Shown here one piece after another: positions 33,718 to 42,212 of a stretch of 62,715 nt of DNA. The stretch's first letter is position 1. Every line of letters starts with the position of its first letter. The notes beneath the pieces are model-generated. The model had not been told where the DNA came from, made no database searches, and saw nothing but the letters and a program-made list of their open reading frames with translations. Origin of the DNA: QAMX01 sp964448855 (GTDB lineage Bacteria; Bacillota; Clostridia; Oscillospirales; QAMX01); contig CAYUXI010000014.1 of NCBI GenBank assembly GCA_964448855.1, positions 1-62,715 on the forward strand. The letters run 5' to 3'. The position numbers and the translations under genes are program-made.

Positions 33718-34755
33718 ATGAGTTTTCTGAAACCGAATTACAACAAACCCGGCCGCGGCGTCGAAAAGGACGAGCCGCAGGGCTCAGCGCTGGTTCGCTA
33801 CTTCAAACTGTATTTCCGCAATTTCGGAAAAATGCTCGGTTACGGCGTGATCTATGCGATTGTGCTGCTTCCGCTCCTTTGCATGGCAGCCTATGTCGTT
33901 TTCAACGTCAACCCGGAAGGAATCGCGAAATACCTCGAAAGCATCCAAAACGGGATGGAAGGCCTGATCAGCGAAACAGACAAGTACTTCATCCCGGGCT
34001 CTTGGCTGTATGTGCTGCTGAGCGTCCTGTTTGCCCTGCCGAGCTGGCTGATTCCGATTCTTGCCGTCCTGTCTGCGGTCTGCATCGGTCCGCTCAACTG
34101 CGGCATCGTCTACTGTATGCGGAACCATGCGCGGGAAGAACACGCCTGGTTCACCGATATGTTCACGCGAGCCTGGCGCAATAAATGGCAGGGGCTGGCC
34201 TTTGGCCTGATCGATCAGGCGGTCTGCCTGAGCCTGCTCATTTATCTCGTCTCCCCGGGAACGATGGGAATGCCCGACTGGGCGTTTTCCTATTGCCGAA
34301 TTCTCTGCATCGCTATTTTCTGCATCTATATGGTCATGCGCTGGTATATCTACCAGATGATCGTGACCTTTACGCTGAAATTCAAGGCGCTGCTGAAAAA
34401 TGCCTGGATGTTTGTCATTCTCGGCATCGGCCGCAACCTGGCCGTCGCCATCGGCAGCTTGGCTCTGATGGCACTGATCCTGCTGCTCCCGATGTACGAT
34501 ATGCGCTTTATGGCGTTTTCCATGCTCTTTGTACTCCTGTTCTTCTGGAGTATGCTGATGTTCATGGCTGTGTTTGGCACCTATCCGGTCATGCACAAAT
34601 ACCTCGTCGCACCGGCACTGGAGGAACAGCGCAAGGCGGAGATCAAACGCCGCAAGGCCGCCGGAGAGCCGATCGATGATCTGCTCGAGGAATCCGATGA
34701 GCCATCGGCCAAACCGTCGAGCGAGGACGATTCCATCCTCGATGACGACGATTAA
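33718..34755 (+). CDS. YesL-like (DUF624) membrane protein with acidic tail
   Basis: This 345-residue protein has about six membrane helices and FRNFGKMLGYGVIYAIVLLP near the N-terminus, typical of the YesL/DUF624 family. Its last 45 residues are charged and end in a run of Asp, predicted to be disordered and cytoplasmic. The function of the family is unknown. AGTGGAGAG precedes the ATG, 24 nt after the previous gene. Confidence 0.8.
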   Translation: MSFLKPNYNKPGRGVEKDEPQGSALVRYFKLYFRNFGKMLGYGVIYAIVLLPLLCMAAYVVFNVNPEGIAKYLESIQNGMEGLISETDKYFIPGSWLYVLLSVLFALPSWLIPILAVLSAVCIGPLNCGIVYCMRNHAREEHAWFTDMFTRAWRNKWQGLAFGLIDQAVCLSLLIYLVSPGTMGMPDWAFSYCRILCIAIFCIYMVMRWYIYQMIVTFTLKFKALLKNAWMFVILGIGRNLAVAIGSLALMALILLLPMYDMRFMAFSMLFVLLFFWSMLMFMAVFGTYPVMHKYLVAPALEEQRKAEIKRRKAAGEPIDDLLEESDEPSAKPSSEDDSILDDDD

Positions 34756-34835
34756 CGCCACTGAGTTTGGCACATCATCAACAAACAATACGGAGAATAC
34801 CGCAAAAGAACCGAATAATTTATACGTTTTGCGTC

Positions 34836-34864
34836 TTGAAAAATCGGGCGAAATGCGGTAAAAT
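34836..34864 (+). promoter_or_regulatory. Promoter of gap
   Basis: TTGAAA (34836-34841) and TAAAAT (34859-34864) are 17 bp apart, about 30 nt ahead of the gap start. Confidence 0.7.
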
Positions 34865-34895
34865 CTATATATCACAAAAATGGAGGAATAAAACT

Positions 34896-35927
34896 ATGTC
34901 TGTCAAAGTTGCAATCAATGGTTTTGGCCGTATCGGTCGTCTGGCTTTCCGTCAGATGTTCGGTGCCGAAGGTTACGAAGTCGTCGCAATCAACGACCTG
35001 ACTTCCGCAAAAATGCTGGCACATCTTCTGAAGTATGACTCCACCCAGGGTAACTACGTTGCCGCTGGCCATACAGTCGACTTCCACGAAGGCGAAGGCG
35101 AAGACAACTACATTGTCGTCGACGGCAAGAAGATTGTTATTTATAAAATGCCGAACGCAGCAGATCTCCCGTGGGGTCAGCTGGGTGTTGACGTTGTTCT
35201 CGAATGCACCGGCTTCTACACCAGCAAAGCAAAGGCTCAGGCTCACATCGACGCTGGCGCCCGCAAGGTCGTTATCTCCGCTCCGGCCGGCAACGACCTG
35301 CCGACGATTGTTTACAACGTCAACCATGAAACCCTGACCGCAGAAGATACCATCATTTCTGCCGCTTCCTGCACCACCAACTGCCTCGCTCCGATGGCCA
35401 AGGCTCTGAATGACCTGGCTCCGATCGAATCCGGCATTATGTGCACCATCCACGCCTACACCGGCGACCAGATGCCGCTCGATGGCCCGCAGCGCAAAGG
35501 CGATCTCCGCCGCTCCCGCGCCTGCGCAGTCAACATTGTTCCGAACTCCACCGGCGCCGCAAAGGCCATCGGTCTGGTTATTCCGGAACTCAAGGGCAAG
35601 CTGATCGGCGCTGCACAGCGCGTCCCGACCCCGACCGGTTCGACCACCATTCTGAACGCTGTTGTCGATGGCAACGTGACTGTCGAAGAAATCAACGAAC
35701 AGATGAAGAAAGAAGCAACCGAATCCTTCGGCTACAACACCGACGAAATCGTTTCTTCCGACATCATCGGTATGCGTTACGGCTCCCTGTTCGATGCAAC
35801 CCAGACCATGGTTCTGCCGATCGACGGTGGCAAGACCCAGGTTCAGGTCGTCTCCTGGTACGATAACGAGAACTCCTACACCAGCCAGATGGTCCGCACG
35901 ATCAAATACTTCTCCGAACTGAAGTAA
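34896..35927 (+). CDS. gap: Glyceraldehyde-3-phosphate dehydrogenase, type I
   Basis: This 343-residue glycolytic enzyme oxidises glyceraldehyde 3-phosphate using NAD. The Rossmann start is AINGFGRIGRLAFRQM, the catalytic Cys is in SAASCTTNCLAP near residue 155, and WYDNENSYTSQMV is at the C-terminus. TGGAGG lies 11 nt before ATG 34896; the frame is open further upstream but without signals. It has its own promoter and terminator and strongly biased codons, as expected for a highly expressed gene. Confidence 0.97.
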   Translation: MSVKVAINGFGRIGRLAFRQMFGAEGYEVVAINDLTSAKMLAHLLKYDSTQGNYVAAGHTVDFHEGEGEDNYIVVDGKKIVIYKMPNAADLPWGQLGVDVVLECTGFYTSKAKAQAHIDAGARKVVISAPAGNDLPTIVYNVNHETLTAEDTIISAASCTTNCLAPMAKALNDLAPIESGIMCTIHAYTGDQMPLDGPQRKGDLRRSRACAVNIVPNSTGAAKAIGLVIPELKGKLIGAAQRVPTPTGSTTILNAVVDGNVTVEEINEQMKKEATESFGYNTDEIVSSDIIGMRYGSLFDATQTMVLPIDGGKTQVQVVSWYDNENSYTSQMVRTIKYFSELK

Positions 35928-35938
35928 GTTTTCCCTTC

Positions 35939-35976
35939 AAAGCCGCTCTTCCTCCGAAGGAAGGGCGGCTTTTTTC
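35939..35976 (+). terminator. Terminator of gap
   Basis: AAAGCCGCTCTTCCT pairs with AGGAAGGGCGGCTTT (one G-U), loop CCGA, followed by T6. It lies 12 nt after the gap stop. Confidence 0.9.
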
Positions 35977-36018
35977 CATCCATTCCTCTCTCAATTGATG
36001 AAAAAAGGAGCCGATTCC

Positions 36019-37122
36019 ATGAAGCTTGCCCATCTGCCGGTGCTGATCAAGCCGGTTTCCGGCTGCTGTGACCTGCGCTGCAGCTATTGCTTTTACCGGG
36101 ACGAAGCCCACCTGCGCGGACAGATGTCCGATGCGGTCATGCGGGCGGTGATTGACCATGTCCTCGCCTCCGCACAGCAGAGCGTGTCGTTTGCATTTCA
36201 GGGCGGTGAACCGACGCTGGCCGGGCTCGATTTCTTTCAGCGCTTTGTGAACCATGTGGAAGAGGTGAATGCCAGCCACCTGCCCGTTTTCTACTCCATC
36301 CAGACCAACGGCTGCTCCATCGATGAAGCGTGGGCAAAATTTTTAGCGCAGCACCACTTCCTCGTCGGCCTCTCGATGGACGGGACGCAGCCGATTCACG
36401 ACCGATACCGGCGGACAGCAGCAGGCGAACCGACCTTTCAAACGGTGCAGCACGCAGCTGAATGCCTCCGGGCGGCCAACGTCGAATTCAACATCCTGAC
36501 CGTCGTCACCCGGGAACTCTGCCGCCACGCCAAAAGCGTGTATGCCGCCTTCAAAAAACAGGGGAATTGCTGCATCCAGCCGATTCTCTGCCTTGCACCG
36601 GAGGAAAGCCCAGACGCCACCTTCGCGCCCACCCCGGCGGAATATGCGCGCTTCCTCATCGACCTGTTTGACGTCTGGTACGCCGACTGGCAATCCGGCC
36701 AATACTGCTCCATCCGCTATTTTGACAACGTGATTCGCCGCTGCATGGGTCAACCAGCCGAGCTCTGCTCCGTCCGCGGCAGCTGCACGGCGCAGCTGGT
36801 TGTGGAATCGGACGGCTCCTGCTACCCCTGCGATTTTTATGTCACCGAAGCTTGCCGCCTCGGCAATCTGGCCGAATCCACACCGGAATCCCTCTTAAAC
36901 AGCGACGCCGCCCGCAAATTCCAAACCCCGCCACCCCTCCATCCGGATTGCCGCGCCTGCCCCTACCTTCCTCTGTGCGGCGGCGGCTGCCGGAGAGAAC
37001 GCTTCGGCGCAGCCAAAACGGCGTACTGCGAATCCTACCGCCTGTTTTTTCAACGCTGCCTGCCACGGATCCTGGCGACGGCCAAAACCATGCAAAATAG
37101 AACGCGTCCGAAAACTACCTGA
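36019..37122 (+). CDS. Radical SAM/SPASM enzyme, anaerobic sulfatase maturase-like
   Basis: This 367-residue enzyme has CDLRCSYC at Cys 17, 21 and 24, followed by FYRDEA, very like anaerobic sulfatase-maturating enzymes that oxidise Ser or Cys to formylglycine. The SPASM part shows CSVRGSCTAQLVVESDGSC and CRACPYLPLCGGGC. AAGGAG lies 8 nt before ATG 36019. No sulfatase gene is visible in the window, so it may act on a distant sulfatase or on another peptide. Confidence 0.85.
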   Translation: MKLAHLPVLIKPVSGCCDLRCSYCFYRDEAHLRGQMSDAVMRAVIDHVLASAQQSVSFAFQGGEPTLAGLDFFQRFVNHVEEVNASHLPVFYSIQTNGCSIDEAWAKFLAQHHFLVGLSMDGTQPIHDRYRRTAAGEPTFQTVQHAAECLRAANVEFNILTVVTRELCRHAKSVYAAFKKQGNCCIQPILCLAPEESPDATFAPTPAEYARFLIDLFDVWYADWQSGQYCSIRYFDNVIRRCMGQPAELCSVRGSCTAQLVVESDGSCYPCDFYVTEACRLGNLAESTPESLLNSDAARKFQTPPPLHPDCRACPYLPLCGGGCRRERFGAAKTAYCESYRLFFQRCLPRILATAKTMQNRTRPKTT

Positions 37123-37150
37123 TTTTTTCGACTTGCACTCTTTTATCCGA

Positions 37151-37198
37151 TTGACACGGGCTGGAAGATGTGTTATACTTAATTAGTAAGAAAACTAA
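37151..37198 (+). promoter_or_regulatory. marR promoter with overlapping palindromic operator
   Basis: TTGACA (37151-37156) and TATACT (37174-37179) are 17 bp apart. Directly behind, TTAGT-AAGAAA-ACTAA (37183-37198) is an inverted repeat placed over the transcription start, the usual site for autorepression by a MarR protein. Confidence 0.75.
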
Positions 37199-37221
37199 CG
37201 AAAAACAGAGGAGGAATTCAA

Positions 37222-37713
37222 ATGCCGCAATCCGACAAAAAGGTCTGCAAACGCGCTTGCCCGCCGGAAAAAATGACGCCTTCCATGCTTCTGAAGGATG
37301 TTTCTCGGCTGGTGGAAAACAAAATGCGCCGCGAATGTGATGCGTTTGGAATGCGCCAGGGCTATCGACGCATCATGTTTCAGCTGTCTCATGGAGATGA
37401 TGGCGCCAAACAGCAGGAACTTGTCCAGCACACAAAGCTCAGCGCCCCAACGATCAGTGTCGCATTGGCTCGGATGGAAGAAGAAAACCTCATCAGACGC
37501 CAATCGGATCTCCATGATATGCGCGTGACCCGTGTCTTCCTGACAGAACACGGCAAAACCGTCAATGAGAAAATGCAGCACCTCCTGCATGAGGTCGAAG
37601 ACGACCTGACCGGCAGCATCACGGTCGAAGAACAGGCACATCTCAAAACCATCCTCCTGAAAATCCGCAACGGCCTGCTGGAAAAAAGCGCAACGCTCGA
37701 TGAAAAAATGTAG
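37222..37713 (+). CDS. MarR family transcriptional regulator
   Basis: This 163-residue protein has the MarR winged helix: LVQHTKLSAPTISVALARME is the helix-turn-helix (about residues 70-89), and SDLHDMRVTRVFLTEHG is the wing with its DxR motif. Flanking helices form the dimer region. The N-terminus KVCKRACPP contains two Cys that might sense thiol stress. GGAGG precedes the ATG. It is monocistronic and ends at a strong terminator; targets other than itself are not evident. Confidence 0.92.
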   Translation: MPQSDKKVCKRACPPEKMTPSMLLKDVSRLVENKMRRECDAFGMRQGYRRIMFQLSHGDDGAKQQELVQHTKLSAPTISVALARMEEENLIRRQSDLHDMRVTRVFLTEHGKTVNEKMQHLLHEVEDDLTGSITVEEQAHLKTILLKIRNGLLEKSATLDEKM

Positions 37714-37746
37714 GTCATCATGCTGCCCATGCATTCAGTTGAACAT

Positions 37747-37785
37747 AAAAAAGGACAGAGAACCATCCGATTCTCTGTCCTTTTT
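37747..37785. terminator. Bidirectional terminator between marR and the UPF0340 gene
   Basis: AAAAAAGGACAGAGAA (37747-37762) pairs with TTCTCTGTCCTTTTT (37771-37785) around an 8-nt loop. Confidence 0.9.
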
Positions 37786-37807
37786 GAATGCTTTCGGGAT
37801 GAAGCGC

Positions 37808-38365
37808 CTACAGCAGCGCCTCGTCATAGACCGCACGCGAACCGCCGACAAACTTGGGACGGGTTCGTGCGCACAGAATATGCGCCGCTCCGATTTGCTG
37901 AATGGAGAGTCGAAGCGGGACGGCAACCGGCCGCAGATGCATTCCGATCAGAGTGTCGCCGATGTCCATCCCGGCAGCGGCCTGATGGCAGAGCGACTCC
38001 ACCGCGACCGGATGCGCAAAGGTGCGATAGGCAGCCGTCGCAAACGAACCGCCCGCCTTCGGCTGCGGAACGACGTTGACCGGCGGCAGCCGATAGGCAG
38101 CAGCTGCTTCCGCTTCCAAAATCACGGCGCGGTTGAGGTGCTCACAGCACTGCGCCGCCAGATAAATGCCGCGCTCTGCAAGCAACGGCGCAATGGCGTC
38201 AAAAATCACCTGCGCGGCCTCCGGCGAGGAATTCTTTCCAATTTTTCCGCCGCAGACTTCGCTGGAGGAACAGCCGACAACCAGTAAATCACCGGCAGAA
38301 AGATGCGCAGCGTCCAAAAGCTCGCGGACAGCCTGCGCAGCCTGCCTCTGAATTTCTTCAAACAT
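37808..38365 (-). CDS. UPF0340 / TIGR01440 family protein
   Basis: This 185-residue protein matches the YwlG-like UPF0340 family: GDLLVVGCSSSEVCGGKIGKNSS near residues 27-49, a later QCCEHLNRA, and GMDIGDTLIGMHL toward the end. Its function is not known. AGGTGG lies 8 nt before ATG 38365; an earlier in-frame ATG lacks spacing. The terminator at 37747 lies just beyond its end. Confidence 0.88.
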   Translation of the reverse strand: MFEEIQRQAAQAVRELLDAAHLSAGDLLVVGCSSSEVCGGKIGKNSSPEAAQVIFDAIAPLLAERGIYLAAQCCEHLNRAVILEAEAAAAYRLPPVNVVPQPKAGGSFATAAYRTFAHPVAVESLCHQAAAGMDIGDTLIGMHLRPVAVPLRLSIQQIGAAHILCARTRPKFVGGSRAVYDEALL

Positions 38366-38443
38366 CACAAGAACCACCTGTCATTTCTTTTGTTCAGAAT
38401 TTCCGCTATTATTATATCACGCACCCCGGAAAAATGCAAATCG

Positions 38444-38785
38444 TCAGGCGGGTGGCGTGAAAATCGCCGATAAAAGCGTCTCCGTCGCATCCGCACGCAC
38501 AAGGACGGCACGGGCATCCGAACTCATCCGCTCCACCACATGGCGCGTTTCTTCCGGCAACCCGCAGTCAATGATCAGCGCGGGCTCCCCGCGGGACAGC
38601 AGTCGATCTGCCCGCAAACAGGCGCGCAAAATCCATTCGGCGTCCCGGTCCTCAGGCTGAAGCAAAATAACGGAACGACAGCGCACCTGATTCCGACTGT
38701 AGAACACAAGGACAGAAAGTGATACAACACCGAACAGAATCCCGACCGCCGCCAGAAAATAAAACAGATAACACACAAACTCCAT
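38444..38785 (-). CDS. Small membrane-anchored protein of unknown function
   Basis: This 113-residue protein has one N-terminal membrane helix (about residues 4-29), then a soluble part with RSVILLQPEDRDAEWILRAC and ALIIDCGLPEET. I do not recognise it. A strong GGAGGTGAGAGG lies before ATG 38785, so it is likely real. It is 78 nt upstream of the UPF0340 gene on the same strand and divergent from the RiPP cluster. Confidence 0.6.
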   Translation of the reverse strand: MEFVCYLFYFLAAVGILFGVVSLSVLVFYSRNQVRCRSVILLQPEDRDAEWILRACLRADRLLSRGEPALIIDCGLPEETRHVVERMSSDARAVLVRADATETLLSAIFTPPA

Positions 38786-38882
38786 CAGCAAGGCCTCTCA
38801 CCTCCACGTCTACCGCATCGTATGCGGAATGATCGCTCTCTGTTCATCCCATTGAGAAACACTTGTTGTCACCACACAATGC

Positions 38883-38907
38883 GGGGGGGGAAAAAACGAA
38901 GTTTTTT
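38883..38907 (+). promoter_or_regulatory. G8-A6 tract upstream of the RiPP promoter
   Basis: Eight G (38883-38890) and six A lie about 30 bp upstream of the -35 element. AAAAAAC can pair with GTTTTTT (38891-38907). The tract resembles the C9-A6 tract in the exporter leader at 1679. Confidence 0.45.
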
Positions 38908-38918
38908 GTGGAAAGTGC

Positions 38919-38947
38919 TTGACAAATCGATTATGGCGTGCTACAAT
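38919..38947 (+). promoter_or_regulatory. Promoter of the RiPP cluster
   Basis: TTGACA (38919-38924) and TACAAT (38942-38947) are 17 bp apart; transcription would start near 38954 and read all genes to the terminator at 44033. Confidence 0.8.
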
Positions 38948-39046
38948 TAAATCAGAACACAGGATTCTGCTGCCGGCACCTGATCTGTGGGAGAGGTGGC
39001 TTTTGACAGTGGAATCAGAAACAATTGAATATGGGGGGTCTCAAAC

Positions 39047-39409
39047 GTGAAACAATATCAGCGCCCGGATATGGAAGTCTATTCCGGTCAGCAGTTGAAA
39101 GATGTTATGCAACAGGACAGATTGGTCGAACACGGACAACCATCGCAGCAGGAGGCGAACGGTGATATGCCGCCGTTCTGTATCAGTTCTGCGGCGTCTT
39201 CGCATGGCCAGGATGAAACAATGCGGATGCATATTTGTGTCACCAATGCAGCACCGCCGGTTTCTGCTGAGGCGAATCCCCAGCAGAAAACAACCTGTTC
39301 CGCTGTGGCTGTGCCGCCGCGCTGCCTGACCAATGCGGGGCCGGCGCGGATGAACGGCGCCGTTTTGTGCCCCAGTGAAACGGCAGAAAACCCGAATCTT
39401 CAGAAGTGA
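39047..39409 (+). CDS. RiPP precursor peptide A (five cysteines)
   Basis: This 120-residue peptide starts at GTG with GGGGGGT 8 nt upstream. Its leader, MKQYQRPDMEVYSGQQL, matches that of the next gene (MKQYRAPDMQVYEQDLL). The rest is unrelated to the partner: Cys at 45, 64, 84, 93 and 108, with many Ala, Pro, Ser and Met. It is long for a RiPP precursor. It is first in the cluster and ahead of a radical SAM enzyme, so thioether cross-links at Cys are expected. No database match is claimed. Confidence 0.8.
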   Translation: MKQYQRPDMEVYSGQQLKDVMQQDRLVEHGQPSQQEANGDMPPFCISSAASSHGQDETMRMHICVTNAAPPVSAEANPQQKTTCSAVAVPPRCLTNAGPARMNGAVLCPSETAENPNLQK

Positions 39410-39490
39410 ATGCTTTGCCGCCCAACTTTTCATGGCGGCTTTTGAACCAAGGTACAACCTCACTGATTAGAACGGAAGGAGGTGTCTGTC

Positions 39491-39685
39491 ATGAAACAAT
39501 ATCGAGCTCCGGATATGCAAGTTTATGAGCAGGATCTGCTGGCGCAGTATGAAGCATTTGCGTCCTCTTCGCCATCATGTACCTCTGCCGCAGTTGCCGT
39601 TTGCGTATCATCTGCGGTTCACGTTTGCACAGTCCATTCAAAAGGCTGCGGAAAAGCATCCTACTGTACGACAAAGAGCAGCTGA
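39491..39685 (+). CDS. RiPP precursor peptide B (five cysteines, evenly spaced)
   Basis: This 64-residue peptide has the leader MKQYRAPDMQVYEQDLLAQY, shared with peptide A, and a core from about residue 24 rich in Ser, Ala, Val and Cys. Cys lie at 30, 38, 46, 53 and 59, giving gaps of 7, 7, 6 and 5 residues. AAGGAGGTG lies before the ATG. The K-x-Y-x-x-P-x-M-x-V-Y leader type resembles other short Clostridia peptides next to radical SAM genes. The modified residues and final product are unknown. Confidence 0.85.
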   Translation: MKQYRAPDMQVYEQDLLAQYEAFASSSPSCTSAAVAVCVSSAVHVCTVHSKGCGKASYCTTKSS

Positions 39686-39740
39686 TGTTGCCTGAAAAGA
39701 ACAGGCGGCAAAGCAGAAGCTTGAAATGGGGAGGGATGAT

Positions 39741-41093
39741 ATGCTGAAAGTTCATGAAAATCTTTGGCTCATTCCGGATCAACTGATTCTTGTCCAGGGC
39801 GAAACGGTGACAGAAGAGGACGCATCCAAACTGCAACGCACAGACGGATTTTCCTTCCCGGAACCGACAACGCCGAAAAAAACAATGCAGAATATGCAGG
39901 ATCCCAACCACGTGGACTACGCCAAATGCTTCCCGGTTTCCGGAGGCATCTGCGTATCGGATAAATGCCAGCTCCGCTGTCAGTACTGCGCATTTGAATC
40001 GGCTGAGAAAAACCGCCAAACGGTCACGATGGAACAGGTACGGCCCTTTGTGGATTTTTTGGTTTCCAACCTGATCATGCGGCGCTTGGTCAGCCGGGAA
40101 ACAACGGAAAAGCTGGATCTCTATCTGGCCGGCGGTGGTGAGCCAACCTATGCGTGGGATATGCTCGAACAGATTGTCGGGTACGTGCAGGAACAGTGCG
40201 GAAAGCATCATCTGGACTATACCCTGGGGATCACGACCAACTGCATTTTGACGCCGGAACAGGTGGAATTTCTCCGCAATCATTTTCACCTGATTACAGT
40301 CTCCTTTGACGGATTGCCGGATGTACAGGATCGCAATCGCGTATTTGCGGGTGGCAAAGGCTCATTTGAAATCGTAAACCGAACCCTGAACGATTTCAAA
40401 CGCACCAACACGCCAATCGTGATGCGGTCAACGATCTGGCCCGAAGATTATCATCGTCTTCCGGAAATGGTGCAGTTCGTGACCGAACACTATCCGAATG
40501 TTTCAGTGATGGATGCCGAACCGATTAACCGGCGCGGTCGTGCCGCCAAAAGCCACAATGCCACGTTGGCGGATGATTTCATGGAGTATTATCTGCAGGC
40601 GAAAGAATGGCTGGGTGCATCGCGTGAAGACTGGCTGACCTGCGGCAAATTCAAAGATGAGGTGGCCGGTTTCGTATGTGGCACCTCATACGGCAAAAAC
40701 CCCTGGCTGCTGCCGGACGGAAGAATTGTTTCCTGCATCGATGCAAAGGAAAACGCCACACTGGTGGCCGAAGTCCGGAATGGTGAACTGAAAAAATATG
40801 TGTTTCAGGATCAAATGCTGGAAATCTATCTGGAACATTTACAGGATTGCAGAAACTGCTTTGCCTATCGATTCTGCGGCGGCGGATGTCCTTTGCGCTA
40901 CCTGAATCCGGAGGAATCGAAAAACAATGAACTGGAATGTCGGATGATCCGGCGTTACTGGAGCAGCCTGTTTGACAGACTGCTGACAGAAACGACTCGG
41001 CTGGGCTGGCGGATTGATCCGATTCAATCAACAGCGCCGGGACAACAGGCCTGGCAGATCAGGAGGGAAACATGGAAGTCCGAATCTGTTTGA
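39741..41093 (+). CDS. Radical SAM/SPASM peptide maturase of the RiPP cluster
   Basis: This 450-residue enzyme has the cluster motif CQLRCQYC (Cys 76, 80, 83), GGGEPT, and a C-terminal SPASM region with LPDGRIVSC, then CRNCFAYRFCGGGC and a late Cys. It should bind three Fe-S clusters and cross-link or epimerise the precursors. The N-terminal 60 residues may bind leader. GGGGAGGG lies before ATG 39741. It overlaps the PqqD-like gene by 22 nt, so the two are probably made together. The exact reaction cannot be read from sequence. Confidence 0.93.
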   Translation: MLKVHENLWLIPDQLILVQGETVTEEDASKLQRTDGFSFPEPTTPKKTMQNMQDPNHVDYAKCFPVSGGICVSDKCQLRCQYCAFESAEKNRQTVTMEQVRPFVDFLVSNLIMRRLVSRETTEKLDLYLAGGGEPTYAWDMLEQIVGYVQEQCGKHHLDYTLGITTNCILTPEQVEFLRNHFHLITVSFDGLPDVQDRNRVFAGGKGSFEIVNRTLNDFKRTNTPIVMRSTIWPEDYHRLPEMVQFVTEHYPNVSVMDAEPINRRGRAAKSHNATLADDFMEYYLQAKEWLGASREDWLTCGKFKDEVAGFVCGTSYGKNPWLLPDGRIVSCIDAKENATLVAEVRNGELKKYVFQDQMLEIYLEHLQDCRNCFAYRFCGGGCPLRYLNPEESKNNELECRMIRRYWSSLFDRLLTETTRLGWRIDPIQSTAPGQQAWQIRRETWKSESV

Positions 41094-41392
41094 AAAACGA
41101 AACGACCTATCAGATCAACGAAGCCATGGATTTCGAAGAGATGGACGGTCGTGCCTATTTCTACATCCATACGACGGATAAAGTCATCGTGATGGATGAA
41201 CCATCCTACACGCTGTGGCAGTGCATCCTGCAATGTGCGCAGAATCAGGAAGTCATGACGATCCCGGTGATGAAAGCCTTCTATGACCGGGAATATACGT
41301 TTGATGAAGCTGGAGAATCGTCTTTTGCAGCGGATATGGCAAAAACCGTTCATTTTCTGGCGCAGGAAGAGTTTCTTCTGGATGTGCTGTAA
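41072..41392 (+). CDS. PqqD-like RiPP recognition protein
   Basis: This 106-residue protein has PqqD size and pattern: an N-terminal beta-hairpin region, VIVMDEPSYTLWQCIL as the middle helix segment, and a C-terminal helix with FLAQEEFLLDVL. Such proteins bind the precursor leader and present it to the radical SAM enzyme. It overlaps the maturase upstream and the kinase-like gene downstream. GGAGGG precedes the ATG. Confidence 0.8.
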   Translation: MEVRICLKNETTYQINEAMDFEEMDGRAYFYIHTTDKVIVMDEPSYTLWQCILQCAQNQEVMTIPVMKAFYDREYTFDEAGESSFAADMAKTVHFLAQEEFLLDVL

Positions 41393-42212
41393 TCAGAGTC
41401 CCAGCGTACAGTATGTCGTGAACATTGTTGGACAACCGATTGTTCTTGCAATCGATGCCGATCTGGAACGGCAGTTTTCCGCGTTCTTCCGGCAAGTCTT
41501 TCCGGAAAGCCAACGGGAACCGATTACGAAAACACCATGCATTTGGATCGGCAGAACCGAACGGACAGACCTTCCAACGGGTGTCCGACAGGTGGTCTGC
41601 AGGACGGATTCAGAATCATGGCCGTTTGAACTCCTGACAACGTTGGAAGGCCATCTGTTGCAAATCGTCCGGCAAACAGCATTTCATGGCGCGGCTCTTG
41701 CAAGAGAGGGCAGAACGCTCCTGCTTCTGGGTGAACGAAAAAGCGGGAAAAGCACGCTGACCCACTTCCTGACGCTGCACGACTGGTGTTTGGTGGATGA
41801 TGACTGTTGCTTTTATGCACAGGGCATTCTTTCGGGTACAGGCTTTCCGCTTCGATTGCGACGGTGCCTGTATCCTGAATCGGATATCTTCTGGCAGTGT
41901 GTAGATACCGATGGGGAAGAGCGCCGGTTCATTTTTCCAAGACAACGAATCATGCATAGTTCAGCCCCTTTTTTTCTGATTTTTCCACATTACGAACCGA
42001 ATGCCGAATTCCGTACCGAAAAAATCGACAGACAATCCCTTTTTTCACATCTGATTCTCAATGTCCGGTATACCCCGTCCGGACCTCACAGAATCCGCGA
42101 TCTTTCGGATTTCATTCGTCGGACGGCGTCGGCTTATCATGCGACCTATTCTCAGTGTGAATCGGTGGCAACATGGATCCAAGATATCACAGAAAGGTGG
42201 TCTCCGGAATGA
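41382..42212 (+). CDS. HPr kinase-like P-loop protein of the RiPP cluster
   Basis: This 276-residue protein has a Walker A loop GERKSGKS near residue 118, followed by VDDDCCFY as a Walker B-like segment, in the arrangement of HPr kinase homologues. Such homologues occur with PqqD in several RiPP clusters, and in lasso peptide systems of the paeninodin type they phosphorylate a Ser of the peptide. I take ATG 41382, overlapping the PqqD stop, with GGAAGAG upstream; an earlier in-frame ATG lies deep in the PqqD gene. It may tailor Ser in the cores. Confidence 0.78.
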   Translation: MCCNQSPSVQYVVNIVGQPIVLAIDADLERQFSAFFRQVFPESQREPITKTPCIWIGRTERTDLPTGVRQVVCRTDSESWPFELLTTLEGHLLQIVRQTAFHGAALAREGRTLLLLGERKSGKSTLTHFLTLHDWCLVDDDCCFYAQGILSGTGFPLRLRRCLYPESDIFWQCVDTDGEERRFIFPRQRIMHSSAPFFLIFPHYEPNAEFRTEKIDRQSLFSHLILNVRYTPSGPHRIRDLSDFIRRTASAYHATYSQCESVATWIQDITERWSPE

